In this document: positions 33,080-45,864 of the stretch, piece by piece | Numbering within the stretch: position 1 is the stretch's first letter | How the letters are laid out: every line of letters starts with the position of its first letter | Notes under the pieces: model-generated | Databases searched by the model: none | The model's input: only the letters and a program-made list of their open reading frames with translations | Told to the model about the DNA's origin: nothing | DNA from: Topomyia yanbarensis | Taxonomy: Eukaryota; Arthropoda; Insecta; Diptera; Culicidae | Direction: 5' to 3' | Length of the DNA stretch: 64,000 nucleotides | NCBI RefSeq assembly: GCF_030247195.1 | Contig: NC_080670.1 | Location: 164,248,080 to 164,312,079 of the forward strand | Translations under genes and position numbers: made by a program

Positions 33080-35448
33080 CCCAAGTAACAATTTTGGTAA
33101 TATTGAAGTTTTATAGCGTTTAATAAAACTAATATTTAAAACCTCCCATGCTAACTTTATGGTCTTATGTACTTCCTGGAGGCTGCTATAAACCCATGTT
33201 ATGACAAATTGGCCCAGTTTTATTGTAATCAGTAGAACTTGTTATGCAAACTATCATAGGAGTAATAGTTTTATTACAGTTCTATTCTACTCTTTAGATG
33301 TGATATTAAACCAACAGCATAAAACCTTCTCCTGACCTAGCAATGTGGAAAACCACTATATGAGCGCTATTTAACCATCATAAAACTGTAAAGTCTTCCT
33401 GAAGAAGTCCATAAAACTTCGTATGCTATCCATGTTAGAACATTCAGTTTTAAACTGAATTTTTACACTGATTAGATGTATTCAATAAAATTTTATCGTG
33501 GTTTTATCCCTTAACATCGCATGATGCCAATCATCGAACAAAGTGCCATATTGTAAGGTATACAATTTTTTCAGAATAGTGATTAAAAGAATTTTATTAT
33601 TGTTGATAACACACCCACGCGTGTTTGAAGGCATGCCGTTAAGGATTTATGGTGAAACATCATGAAAGAGCAACGCAAAATAAATGCGCCCCATGAATTC
33701 TACTAAAAAGAGCATTCGGTAATATTTTTCTGCAAATATTGAAACAACACTTAACCAAGTTTTAGTAAAAAATGTTAAATGTTTTGTTAAAAAGTGCAGA
33801 TTCTTTCAAAAAAATGTCTCAAAACGTTTGATTCCACCCTTCATACGAACAAGAAGGCGTATATTTGAGAAATTTTACTTCGCAATTTGCTATTTTTGCT
33901 TCAAGGCGACATTTTTTTTTAATAAAACTTGGTATACTTGAATAATTCTTTCATAAGACAATTCCTCCTAAAACGGTCATAACTGAGCAATTCATATAGC
34001 AAGCGTGTTTATCATGGCACTTCTGCATCTATGTTGAGAGTGACAAGTTTTATGCTGGACTAAATCACAGCTTGCTGGTTTTGATTATTTTGACAGTGAC
34101 TTTGTCCAAGATGGTAAATGGAAGGTGGGGGTTTTAACTATGTAACGGTGCGGTTGTCAAGTTTGAGTAGCGCAATAGATTAAAATACACACACTGAATA
34201 TTCGCCATCTCTATAGTGTGTTCACCATTTACTGTCAGTGTCATTCCAATCGAGCACGAGATTTGTCAATAGTCCTCGTTCGATAAAGATTTGCAGATAT
34301 TTTCTTTAAATTATGTTCCGAAATCTAAGGACAGATCCTGAGATGCATTTTTAAAAATCAACGAAATTAAACATTTACTTTCCATCGAAATAGGAATTTG
34401 AAATGCATTTTGCGTTGCGTGTAAGACGTCAAAGCCCTGCCACAAACTAATTCTACTCCAACAAAGTTCCGAACGAAGTAGATCAGCGTGAGACGCTTGT
34501 TGAACAAATGTTTCGGCAAAAGAGTGAAAGTTGATGCAATAATGGAAATGAAATGCGTTTTATTCAAATTGGATTCAAATTTGTTATGCATTTCTAGAGT
34601 GATCTGACCCTAGACCGAAATGCATTTGTATGAGCTTATTGTTTATAGTACTAAAACGCAGATCGGCTTCCTTTTTTGTAATATAATGTGAGAAGTGGTT
34701 CTTAAAATTGTTGCAACGGCTGTTTTTGTCGGCAAAGTCAATTTTTGTAAACAGCCAAAAAACAAATCATTGCAACCCTCTCGTGATTGACAACTGCAAC
34801 AGCACGCACAAAAAAGCTCTCACCTTTATTTACCATCTTGATAATCATCCTGGAAAAACGAGAAAAACAAACCAATCCTCCTGTCAGCGGTTGTTCAGAA
34901 ATTCTTATTAACCTGCAAAGACGAAATAATCCTGACTTGGTTCGTCTTCTGCTTTGGGTCAAAAGAAATTGAGGAAGAATTCCATTTCCAAATGGAATTT
35001 TCGAAGTAACTTAGTTGCACTACAGTTACTATATTACATGCAAGTAAACAATAAGATTCGAGCTTCTGATGACAATTTTATAACTCCTTAGTATAGCTCA
35101 TGTGTTTCATAAGAGTAATTATTTTAAAGAGGTTTTAATATAGACATTCCAAAACCTGAATACGTGCAATAATCTCCGATAAAACTGTCTTATAACTTAA
35201 TTTCTTGTTGTATGTTAGTTTTATTCCAGTTTTAGCAAAGTATATAGAACCGTTTCACAACCACTATATAAACTTGTAACCTAAAGCTTTATCGTGGAAG
35301 TCATAACATAGTTTTATAGTGAAATTTAGGAACAAATGAAATGACAGCTGCATAAAACCATAATAAAATCACCGGTTTCAAGGATTCCTTCATAAAACCA
35401 GGATAAAACAATGATAAATCCCCGAGGCATTTTAATTGTTACTTGGGA
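33080..35448. mobile_element. Foldback-type element with CCCAAGTAACAATT termini
   Basis: CCCAAGTAACAATT at 33080 is mirrored by AATTGTTACTTGGG at 35435-35448. Internal sequence is rich in GTTTTAT and ATAAAAC words in both orientations, giving extended secondary-structure potential. No transposase frame is present. Flanking bases allow only an ambiguous 2-bp AT duplication. Other repeat fragments have landed inside it, including the piece at about 34203-34285. Confidence 0.65.
34203..34290 (+). repeat. Fragment of the palindromic MITE found at 61413-61679
   Basis: TCGCCATCTCTAT and GTCAGTGTCATTCCAATCGA with GCACGAGA(T/C)(T/C)TG(C/T)CAAT also occur in the MITE near the right end of the window. 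This is a partial copy within the foldback element. Confidence 0.55.
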
Positions 35449-36840
35449 TGTGTGTGCAGATTAAGTTTTGATTTGTTTTCAAAAAGTTGTGAAGCAAATC
35501 TATAGCAATTCTTGGTAGTCAACCCAAAAGTAATGCCATCTGACCAAGAGAAAGTACTGACTGGTTTTTATTGTTAGCACAGGTTTACAAACATTAGTAT
35601 TTTCTATCAATTTTATGCACGGAAACTTACTATCTGGTAAGGAAATTGTAACTGTGGACTCAAAACCAAGCTTTCAATCACCAATAAAACGATGAACTAG
35701 AAACTAACAAAGTAAGAGTACCTGGAGAAATGTATATACTACCTTTCTTGGAAGCTCACAAAGGTTAAGTGAAGTTGTGGCAAGATTTGATATGCTGCCA
35801 ATACAGCCGGGAGATGATACAGTGGTACCGCGACAATAAGGTGGATTTCATCGATAAGAATATCAAGCAACGCAACTGCCAGCCACTATTGGGTTCGATT
35901 GCAGAGATGGTTCGATCCAGTTCATCCTAAACCGGCTTTGTATGTCCAACAAAAACAAATTTTACATTACATTTGATACTACTAGAAAGAACTATATGAC
36001 ATCACTTGGTTCCCTGAAATCCCGTTTTCCAGACACATGTCCCAGTACCGAGATACGAACTACAAAATTCCAATGGAACCCTAGCAATATGGGTATGGGA
36101 ATTCTTGGAATTGATTCAGGATTTATTCTTATCGTTAATGGCCATATGACGAAGTCAAGAGCGGTAACTCACGGTGCCATGGAAATCAGATCCAGAATGG
36201 CCGCTCCCATGTCAAATCACTGGATCGTTCTGCTAGGATTCCAGCGTATGTAACGTTGTGCGTTCGTTGCTATTGAGACAGATGAACTAGAGACTTATTG
36301 AGGGCCAGCGAAACCCTATGACAAAACAACGGAGAAGATCTGGCAAGAAGAAAGAACCATTCGTGTAGGCTCTTCGCGTAATTACCGTTGATCCGAACAG
36401 GGATGTAGACATGCTGACGGAACGATTTTGCCGAACACTGGTGGTCCAAGAAGCGGCAAATGACTTTTTCTGGCTAGCGTGGCGTCGTCGATGTTGACAT
36501 ATGGCGTTCCGGGGTGAAGCATTGCACTAAAGACCAAGTGGCGTCGAGATAAGCTACATAGCGCGTTCCGGCTCATGCCCATGTAAGTTGCGAGCACGAA
36601 CAGAACCAGAGCAGTTAAAATCACCTAAACCTCTGTGCGGGAAGGAGTTCCGTAATATCGCAAAGCCGTCGGTGGCTAACTGAGGCTCTAGGGGAATGAA
36701 GGTGGAAGCAATACAAAGATATTTGCCTTTAATTCTAGTTTGGCAAGCGACAACTTCAATGCCTGGGGTCGAGGGGAGGTTGATTCGATAGAAACAATAG
36801 CACTTTTCAATCCCAGAGTACTTTTGAGGATTAAAAATTA
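35449..36840. other. No gene recognised
   Basis: Modest open frames occur at 35942-36253 (plus) and 36382-36624 (minus), but neither contains a recognisable domain or a conserved motif. I could not decide whether they are eroded transposon sequence. Confidence 0.35.
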
Positions 36841-36844
36841 GAGG

Positions 36845-37065
36845 GTTGTGTACAAGACACGACTGCAGTTACATTGAAAATGCAGCATTATTAACCCTTA
36901 AAGGCACAATTCAATTTTTTCCATTATATATTCATCCTAATAAGGACAGTTTGCTAATAACTATGTTTTGGGATACGGGACGAGAATCCTTTGAAACAAT
37001 TCGAACCTGGCCGACGATTGGTTTCTGCTGCATACACACAGACGAACAGCTCATGCCAAATAAGC
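36845..37065 (-). repeat. Direct repeat copy 1 with hairpin GTCCTTATTAGGA
   Basis: Read on the minus strand, CGTATCCCAAAACATAGTT and GCAAACTGTCCTTATTAGGA also occur at 37765-37860. The hairpin GTCCTT ATT AGGAT resembles a decayed histone 3' stem-loop. A GGGTTGTGTACA.GACACGAC segment at about 36840 recurs near 47915. Confidence 0.5.
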
Positions 37066-37764
37066 ACTATGTAACACAAGGCGATCTCTTTTATTAACTT
37101 TTTGGTGCAGATGGAAGACCATCCTTTTGCGCGACAAATGAAAATATTTTTTTATCATTCTTTTTGGTGTGGCTTTCGCTTAGTGGCAGGGATGCCATAT
37201 TCACTTATTTTCGTAATGGTTTTGCAAAAAGCATCGGGTTATTTATTTATTTATTTTCATTTTTGAAGCAGGGAAAAGCCCCTTTGAGTGAAATTTCATT
37301 TTGGAATCTCTTCTCAAACAGGCATAAAAAACTTACTTATCTTTTCAAAATATATAAGTATAATAAATTCCTAAATTAATTTAGCCCACTCGGTGAAATA
37401 AAACCATAACAGAGCTAAGCTTCATTCTTCCTTTGTATGTAAAATGTAAATGATTGTGTAATTCTTTCGATCTATGAGGCGTCTTTAAATATCTGAAAAT
37501 TTATAAATTTTATGAAATATCAAAGTTTAAGATTGCAATTCATAAGAAATTCAAAGATGAGTTTAAGTACAACAAAGTCACTATTAGCTAATACATCTCT
37601 AACAAAATGAAAGATAGGTTTGCCTGCAGCAGAGAGGGCAGAAAAAACCATCGGGTTGGTAGATTATTGTTTTGAAGAATATTTACATATATTATGATTC
37701 TCTGGTAAAGGTACAGAATTAACAAGCTCAAACTTAACACAGGTTAATAAAAAGAATTTTCCAA

Positions 37765-37995
37765 TTGAATTTGTTTTCCATTATATACTCGTCCTAATAA
37801 GGACGGTTTGCTAACAACTATGTTTTGGGATACGTGACGAGAATTGCAAGGGACGATTTGAGCCTTACCTGCACGGCTGATACGCACGGCATAAACCAGC
37901 AATTTGCCATCTCGCTTCTGTTCCGCCATCGTCGTGTGAAGCTTCGAACAAAATCCTTCCAGCACACACAGACAAACGTTCCCCTTCCGTAGCTC
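37765..37995 (-). repeat. Direct repeat copy 2 with hairpin CGTCCTTATTAGGACG
   Basis: This shares the CCCAAAACATAGTTGTTAGC and hairpin region with 36845-37065. The hairpin here is a perfect 6-bp stem. Its form (CGTCCTTATTAGGACG) differs by a few bases from the stem-loop after the H2A pseudogene. No histone protein match could be made upstream. Confidence 0.5.
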
Positions 37996-38302
37996 GTGAT
38001 CAATTGAAAGATCTAACAGCTATCCTACAAGCAACAATAGCGGTTCTGCCAGCAGAGCAGGCATGGTAATAAAGGAATTCAGTCAAAAACATTCCTTTTA
38101 TATTAAGCGATAAAATGTGTAGGACGCTTATGAATGTCTAGATGAAGTCCGTGTTAGGGAAAGTCTTGCGCAAATTTGTGAAAATTGCATATGTTTTCCT
38201 TATTTATTGCATATTTACGTATTTTTCAATAGTGTGATAATAAAATACACAGATAAATTCGATAACAACTTTTTACTGGCAATTTTCAGAATCGAATGGT
38301 GT

Positions 38303-38315
38303 TCGAATTATGAAA
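38303..38315 (+). repeat. Target-site duplication, left copy
   Basis: TCGAATTATGAAA is repeated exactly at 41194-41206, flanking the LINE. Confidence 0.85.
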
Positions 38316-41193
38316 TTAGCTACAACCCCGCAACTTCGATATCGTGGCGCTGCAGGAACTTTGCTGGACGGGACAGAAGGTGTGGAAAAGCGGGCATCGA
38401 GCGGCTACCTTCTACCAGAGCTGTGGTACAACCAACGAGCTGGGAACCGGCTTCATAGTGCTGGGCAAGATGCGCCAACGTGTGATCGGGTGGCAGCCGA
38501 TCAACGCAAGGATGTGCAAGTTGAGGATCAAAGGCCGTTTCTTCAACTACAGCATCATCAACGTGCACTGCCCACACGAAGGGAGACCCGACGACGAGAA
38601 AGAAGCGTTCTACATGCAGCTGGAGCAGACATACGACGGTTGCCCTCTGCGAGACGTGAAAATTGTCATTGGCGACATGAACGCACAGGTAGGAAGGGAG
38701 GCAATGTACAGACCGGTGATCGGGCCTAACAGCCTGCATTCCGTATCAAATGACAACGGCCAACGATGTGTGAACTTCGCAGCCTTCCGTGGAATGGTAG
38801 TCCGAAGCACCTTCTTCCCTCGCAAAGATATCCACAAAGTCACCTGGAGATCACCGGACCAAGTAACAAAAAATCAAATCGACCACGTTCTAATCGACGG
38901 TAGATTCTTCTCGGACATCACAAACGTCCGCACTTATCGCAGTGCGAATATAGATTCGGACCACCACCTGGTTGCAGTATGCTTGCGCTCAAAACTTTCG
39001 ACAGTGCATAGCTCTCGTCGAAGCCGAACGCCGCGGCTAAACATCGAGCGGCTACAAGATGGCAGAGTGGCTCAAGAATACGCGCAGCAGTTGGAAGTGG
39101 CACTACCAACGGAAGAGCAGCTAGGCGCAGTTGCCCTTGAAGATGGCTGGAGAGATATCCGATCCGCCATATGTAGCACCGCAGCCACTGCACTAGGTAC
39201 GGTGGGCCCGGACCGAAGAAGCGACTGGTACGACGGCGAATGCGAGCAGTTAGTCGAAGAGAAGAATGCAGCATGGGCGAGAATGCTGCAACACCGCACG
39301 AGGGCGAACGAGGCGCGATATAAACACGCACGGAACAGGCAGAACTCGCTTTTCCGGACCAAAAAGCGCCAGCAGGAAGACCGAGATCGCGAAGCGATGG
39401 AGCAGCTGTACCGCGCTAAAGACACACGGAAATTCTACGAGCAGTTGAACCGCTCGCGCAGGGGCCACGTACCACAGGCCGACATGTGCAGAGATACAAA
39501 CGGGAATCTTCTCACGGACCAGTGTGAGGTGATCCAGAGGTGGCGGCAGCACTACGAAGAACACCTGAACGGCGATGCAGCAGACGACGAGGATGGCACG
39601 GTAACGCACCTGGGAGCACGCGCGGAAGACATTACACTACCGGCTCCGGATCTCCAAGAAATCCAGGAGGAGATTAGCCGGCTCAAAAATAATAAAGCCG
39701 CTGGGGTTGACCAAATACCAAGCGAGCTACTAAAACACGGTGGCGAGCCACTGGCTAAAGCGCTGCACTGGGTGATTACCAAGATTTGGGAGGAGGAGAT
39801 TTTACCGGAGGAGTGGATGGAAGGTGTCGTGTGTCCTATCTACAAAAAGGGCGACAAGCTGGATTGCTGTAATTACCGAGCAATCACCCTGCTGAACGCC
39901 GCCTACAAGGTACTCTCCCAAATACTATGCCGTCGACTATCACCAATTGCAAGAGAGTTCGTGGGGCAGTACCAGGCGGGTTTCATGAGCGAACGATCTA
40001 CCACGGACCAGGTGTTCGCCGTTCGTCAAGTACTGCAGAAATGCCGCGAGTACAATGTGCCCACACATCATTTGTTCATCGACTTCAAAGCCGCATACGA
40101 CACTATCGATCGAGATCAGCTATGGCAGATTATGCACGAGTACGGATTCCCGGACAAACTGACGCGATTAGTGAAGGCGACGATGGATCGGGTGATGTGC
40201 GTAGTACGTGTCTCAGGGACGCTCTCGAGTCCCTTCGAATCACGCAGAGGGTTACGGCAAGGTGATGGTCTCTCGTGTCTGTTATTCAACATCGCGCTGG
40301 AAGGTGTAATAAGAAGAGCAGGGATCGACACGAGTGGTACGATTTTCACAAAGTCCGTTCAGCTACTTGGCTTCGCCGATGACGTTGATATTATTGCACG
40401 AAACTTTGAGAAGATGGAGGAAGCCTACATCAGACTGAAAAGAGAAGCCAAGCGCGTCGGAATTGCCATCAACACGTCGAAGACAAAGTACATGATAGGA
40501 AGAGGTTCACGAGAAGAAAATGAGAACCGCCCGCTTCGAGTTTGCATCGGTGGCGACGAAATCGAGGTGGTTGAAGAGTTCGTGTACTTGGGCTCACTGG
40601 TGACCGCCGACAATGATACCAGCAGAGAGATTCGTAGACGCATCGTGGCAGGAAATCGTGCTTACTTTGGCCTCCGCAAGACACTTCGGTCGAACAGAGT
40701 TCGCCGTCGTACGAAGTTGACCATCTACAAGACGCTGATTAGACCGGTAGTTCTCTACGGGCACGAGACCTGGACCATGCTCGTGGAGGACCAACGCGCA
40801 CTTGGTGTCTTCGAACGGAAAGTGCTGCGTACCATCTACGGTGGAGTGCAGATGGAAGACGGCACATGGAGACGGCGAATGAACCATGAGTTGCATCAGC
40901 TGTTGGGGGAGCCGCCCATCTGTCATACCGCGAAAATCGGACGACTACGGTGGGCCGGGCACGTAGCCAGAATGTCGGACAATAGCCCGGTGAAAACGGT
41001 TCTCAATTGCAATCCGACCGGTACAAGAAGACGTGGCGCGCAGCGAGCACGATGGATCGACCAGGTGGAAGACGATTTGCGGACCCTTCGCAAACTGCGT
41101 GGCTGGCGACGCGCGGCCATGGACCGAGTGGAATGGAGGAATCTTTTGTATACGGCACAGGCCACTTCGGCCTTAATCTGTTAATAAAAAAAA
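38316..41193 (+). mobile_element. RTE-like LINE, 5'-truncated, 13-bp target duplication
   Basis: The 2878-bp insertion begins inside the endonuclease domain and ends with an A-rich tail (TTAATAAAAAAAA) only about 9 bases after the stop codon. The almost absent 3' untranslated region suits the RTE clade. Exact 13-bp duplications (TCGAATTATGAAA) bound it, showing target-primed integration with 5' truncation. The frame is open to the end, so insertion is likely recent. An older fragment of this family lies at 3046-3265. Confidence 0.85.
38344..41184 (+). pseudogene. RTE-like endonuclease/reverse transcriptase, N-terminus missing
   Basis: The frame is open for about 950 codons but lacks an ATG because the element is 5'-truncated; the first in-frame residues read FDIVALQEL. 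The endonuclease shows IVIGDMNAQVG, NQIDHVLIDGRFFSD and the terminal SDHHLVAV. The reverse transcriptase shows GVVCPIYKKGDKLDC, NYRAITLLNAAYKV, FIDFKAAYDTIDR, GLRQGDGLSCLLFN and the catalytic GFADDVDII. Further on are VYLGSLVTADNDTSREI and a C-terminal RWAGHVARMSD with GTRRRGAQRARWIDQVEDDL. Comparable insect sequences are often annotated as craniofacial development protein 2-like. The RTE label is from memory; the endonuclease plus RT architecture is certain. Without its N-terminus it is unlikely to be functional. Confidence 0.85.
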
Positions 41194-41206
41194 TCGAATT
41201 ATGAAA

Positions 41207-44200
41207 ATCCATCAATAATTAACAAAACGTAAGCGAAAACTTTGTCTGTTTTCTTACATTTTCCAAATGTTTTTACAATAATACGGATTTTTCAATAGTG
41301 TTCAGTTGAAATACGAATTTATAGTTCCAACCAATTGGACTTCTAAAATCTATTAGTATTTAAATGACTCAAATTCATCAACAATTAACAGCGCTACAGT
41401 CGTTTAAAATTATGCCACGTTTTCGTGACGCAGCTCGAAATCAGATTTTAGTTTTACACCTAACCCCAGCCCCATATAGTAGAGTAAAGCATTTTCAAGG
41501 CTAAAATGCTAAAACCTGGACGAGGCGAAGAATTCGCAAGATAACCTTGACTGCGAATCAGCACAATTATTTAAAACTGCACGAACTGGAAAGATTGACC
41601 TATCGGTTCGAGAGTCACCGAACGGATGAATATCGGGTACAACAATATGTGATATTGCACTTGTTGCTGCTCATGTTAATGATTTGCATTGTAAAAATTA
41701 GAATAACAAAGGGACGCCATGTTTCGTTTGGAATTCCGCTTTATCAGTCAATATCATTGCTCACGAGTATGGCTATCAACAACACATTTTTATCATTATC
41801 ATAAATGAAGTAGTTTTGACTATTCTATTGTAAGAATTCAGAGGTGGAAATTAAATAAATTACAGTAAGCTTGCAATGAAAAATTATATGGCTAATCATT
41901 TTAGACATGGTTGGGTAGTAATATTATTATAACCATAGCTAATATTGAATTGTATATATTATTATTATTAATAATATTATACCTGTCTTTGCAAATTATC
42001 GTTAATAGATAATGCAGATTTGTCAAACTCAAGAAAATAGAAAGAGCGCATTTACAATATAAATAAAGTTATGTTCTTCACCCGATAGCGGCAATAGCTT
42101 AATTGGGTAAGTTGTCAGGTTACTCCGAAAATAACACGTCGCCTTGCAAAAGAATCTTCGCGTGCGCATGACTTAGTAAGTTTTTCTTATTATTTAATAG
42201 TTATAATACTTGATAAACATACGGCTCACATGATATTTTCCCCTTTTCCTTTTTCCCGACTTATTACGTCCTAACGACATCCAATTAGCATGCAATTGAA
42301 AGGTTTGAAAAGTTTTATTCATTTGTTTATTTATCGGTTAATATATGTACATACTACTCGCACACCGTAGAAAATGGAAAACGTTTCGGCACCAGTCGCG
42401 CGTTGATGTTCCTCTGAGGCGAAAGGCAATCGATCGCACCCGCCGTGGCGTGAAAATTCGAACACTCCTACACCGCAACAGTAGTTGGTGAACCGTAATG
42501 CTTCGGAGGAGTCTTGCAGAAAAATGCTTTCCAATCTGGTTGGTCAGTTCTGTCTTTGAGTGCGAATTAGACGGTTTGTTTAGGAAAGTGTTTAGCACCA
42601 CCACATCAACCACCACCATAGGCAAGCGGCGGGGGCTGCAAATCAGTTCAGTTACTTGGCCTGTTAAGGCATCCAACGGCCCTAAGGTCGGTGGACCCTT
42701 CGTTTGACATTGATTTGATATCAAAAAACGCGTGTTAAGTTCCTTGTTAGGGGTCCAGGGTGAAGTTCATAATAACGGCAATAAACAAAATCTACAATGC
42801 ATTTCAAAAACAACACACTTGCGCGGTGAAATACACCTACCTATTTGAAGAAATGTAATTCTTTACCAATTAAGCAGAACTTGGTCGATGCAGAAATTGA
42901 AGTGTAACTGTGAAGTGCAAAAGTGCGCACCAACCCCGGAGGAGTTTAAGTGCAATAATATAAACAGTTTAATGCTTCTGTTGCATAAGAATGCAACCAA
43001 TGCATCGTTGCATTATTGTGGCTACGAAGCATAGAAACTTGGTGATACCTGTGTTTACATAATCAATTGCTCTACGTTCGATTCAGATGTACTATTGAAC
43101 ATAGAGACGGTTTTATTTTTATTCCTATAAAACATGTGACTTTTCCTTTTAACGGTTTTTTCAACTAGGAGATGTAGTACCATAGTGCCGACGTGCCACA
43201 AACTGAGGACTCTGCAAAATCAATGCTACATGCCAACGAACTCCCTTCTAGCATCAACCTTGCCCACCAATTTAAATAATTAACTATCCCTGCTAGCTAT
43301 TGAAGCTGGGGCTAAGAGTTCAACTCTCAACAAGGTCGAGAATGTTTCGCAATTTGTCACACGATCCGTAAATTGCAACGTTAGGACTATTAATAAACCT
43401 CTAGGGCATGGTGATGTGATGGAAGTGGAAACGAGTGACATTCATTTTTTTAAAGTTGCAGTTAGATGGTTCTGATTTTAGGATTAATCAATCTCGATTT
43501 AATGAACACGGTTCACACATATCTCATCCATTCCAATGTTCAAAAAATCTAGTGATCAACAATTTCCTTCCATTTCCAAAGTAAGCTACGATTGTGTTAC
43601 TAATTAGTCATCATTCACGCATTTTTTCGGGAAATAGACTAACCACTGTTTAGAACCACACATGACGCAAAAGCGCATTCTGATTCTAAGCAGAAGTCCT
43701 GTTGTGTTAGAGTAAACCGCTTTGTTGATAACGAAGCATAGGAAAGATAACGGTGGTTTAGGAATGTGCATGTTCAACTTGCAATTAGACACTTCGCTCT
43801 TGATTTTGTTTCGTGGTAACGTGGATAGAGCGACGCGATGCAGGTGCTCTGCTCGTAAGAACGCGCATCGAAAGTTGTCAGCTTAGGCGAGCATACAAAG
43901 TCGATGCGGGAAAAGTCTCTGTGCTTTTGAAAGGCATTGTTGAAAATTTCGTGCTAGATTACTTGTTCGATGGTATTAATCCTCAAAAAGAAAAGGGGCT
44001 AAGATGTCCAGTAAGTTACTATAGATTATTTATAAGGAGCTAATAATATCGTAGAAATAAAATTGGTCAATCTCTTCATAAGACTTGTTTGAAAATCTGT
44101 GCGATTTGCAACATTTGATTAATCCCAACTGTTGTTTCCAAAGACTACATATTAATCTAATCAACAACAGCAGACTTTTCCACGACTAGATGAAATAGCG

Positions 44201-44735
44201 CAACTTCAATTATTCCCCAAACCAACCTATTAGCATAGCATAGCGTATACGATGGCACAAATCGTGGGTGGCTGTACAATGATCAGCTAATATTTACCAA
44301 GATATCCACTAAATCGTGTCGCAAAAAACATTTGGAATTAACGCTTTTTCTTCATAGTGGAACAAGCATCCCAGTGTACACCTGGCCACGTCCTTACAAT
44401 CGTCGAGGAAGGGAAGGAATGTTAGTTCACCAGTGGTGGCGCTAAGGGGGGCGAAGGGGGCATCCGCCACGAGCGGCAAAATTTGGGGGCGGCAAATGCT
44501 GCTCAACATAATTCAATTATTTACTAGTGATTATCATTGTTCATTAATCGCGATAAACGTTAAGCGCGGGTGAAACGTTTGAATTCATTTTGTTTGGGCG
44601 CCTGTAGAAGATTAATTGTTGACGATCAGCAGTACGACGGATCTGACGGAACAAAACAATATATATTTGAACCTGAACCTCAAACGTAACGATCTTAGCA
44701 AATGCAAACGCAAATTATTTTAAGAACATCCTTTA
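41207..44735. other. AT-rich DNA, no gene supported
   Basis: At 41290-41400 words such as TTTTTCAATAGTGT and CATCAA(T/C)AATTAACA echo sequence just left of the LINE, a weak local duplication. 41930-41990 is a TAT/ATT-rich palindromic patch. Open frames at 42338-42724 (minus), 42498-42707 (plus) and 43813-44043 (plus) have no recognisable domains. A possible splice donor (CCAGTAAGT) follows the last, so an unrecognised exon cannot be excluded. Confidence 0.35.
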
Positions 44736-44739
44736 TTAA

Positions 44740-45243
44740 CCCATTTATGCCCATGTTGTTTGTGGACAACAACGTTTTTAAACAGCAATAACTTTTGATT
44801 GAAGCAAGATTTGCTCACAAAACAAGTAAGACTAATGAATGTGACTATTGCCTTTCATTTGAGTAATAACAGTTACAAGGATCAGCTCTAGAAGCGAAGT
44901 TATTGTAATTAGTCTGGCTCGATTCCGATGGAGCAGTGCTGCCAGGGACAGCTTACGTTGACAACGGAAAATATTTTTTTCATATATCTTCGTTATGGTG
45001 CAATATTATTGAAAACTGATAAAACTTATCAATTTAGACTGTCTTTGGCTACGTTTTCCATACAACTGGACTATTGTAAATATTCTTGGAGAATTGTATT
45101 GAGCATTGGAAGGTAAAAATTGAGCAGCTTCTAGCACTGCAATGGAAGCACCTATCTTTTTTGTGTTTCTTGGTCTCCCCGTTTTCAAGGAAAAATAGTT
45201 TTGAAACCCTACATGCACTAGAAAAAAGTTGGGCATGAAAGGG
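44740..45243. mobile_element. piggyBac-type MITE with TTAA duplication
   Basis: TTAA at 44736-44739 precedes CCCATTTATGCCCA, and the right end TTGGGCATGAAAGGG is followed by TTAA at 45244-45247. The TTAA target and CCC(A/T)TT termini are diagnostic of piggyBac-superfamily ends. The 504-bp interior has no transposase frame, so it would depend on a source element elsewhere. Confidence 0.85.
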
Positions 45244-45247
45244 TTAA

Positions 45248-45620
45248 CTTAACTATTTTAGAGAAAAAAAAATCTGTAATGAAGTTAACAAAAACATGAA
45301 TAAAGGTAAATGTGCACTTTATTTCTCACAAATGAGGAACCAGAAAAAATGGGTTCTTACTGCTGTAATCCTAAGTAAATTTGATGTTTATTTTTTTCTT
45401 ATGTTTATATTAACACTGTCTAATTTATTTCTAGTTAATAAGCTTGTAAAATGTTCCGCTTAGTTAATAATTAAATTCTCCTATAATCTCCCTTCTAAAA
45501 ATCATAAAGTGAATTACTATAAAAAGAACACACAAAATGATCCGTCCCCCAAATCTTACGAATATTATATTATACCCTCTTTTATATGTATAAGTTAGCT
45601 GTAAAGTTTTTGAAGTAGAA
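45248..45620. other. No feature recognised
   Basis: AT-rich spacer between the MITE and the histone relics. I see nothing specific in it. Confidence 0.4.
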
Positions 45621-45624
45621 TACT

Positions 45625-45800
45625 TCTAACGTTTCAATATGGGGTCCCGTTTCAAAAATTTCAGTTGAGAAATTTTCCCAGATTTGAAATGCGAATATCT
45701 TCCGTTCTACTGGACGAAATCGCAATATTTTTGCACTATCTGATCGGAAATTTGTGCACGTATTTCGTATTAAATTTCGGAATTAGTGCGACTACTATAA
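45625..45800 (+). repeat. Spacer repeat, copy 1 (histone region)
   Basis: TTCTAACGTTTCAATATGGG followed by CCCGTTTCAAAA and later ATTTTTGC.CT.TCTGATCGGAA is matched at 47575-47720. The 1.95-kb distance between the copies spans the H4, H2A and H2B relics. This is what would remain of intergenic spacers in a tandem histone repeat. Confidence 0.55.
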
Positions 45801-45864
45801 ATAAAACCAAAACAAGGATTTTTAGAAAATCCTTCGGAAACAGCGAGGAAAATGCGCAATTTGC

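Noticed and set aside
42338..42724. 128-codon minus-strand frame overlapping a plus-strand frame, possible exon
   Set aside because: Low-complexity Ser/Thr/Val stretches and no family signature. Transcript data would be needed to accept it.
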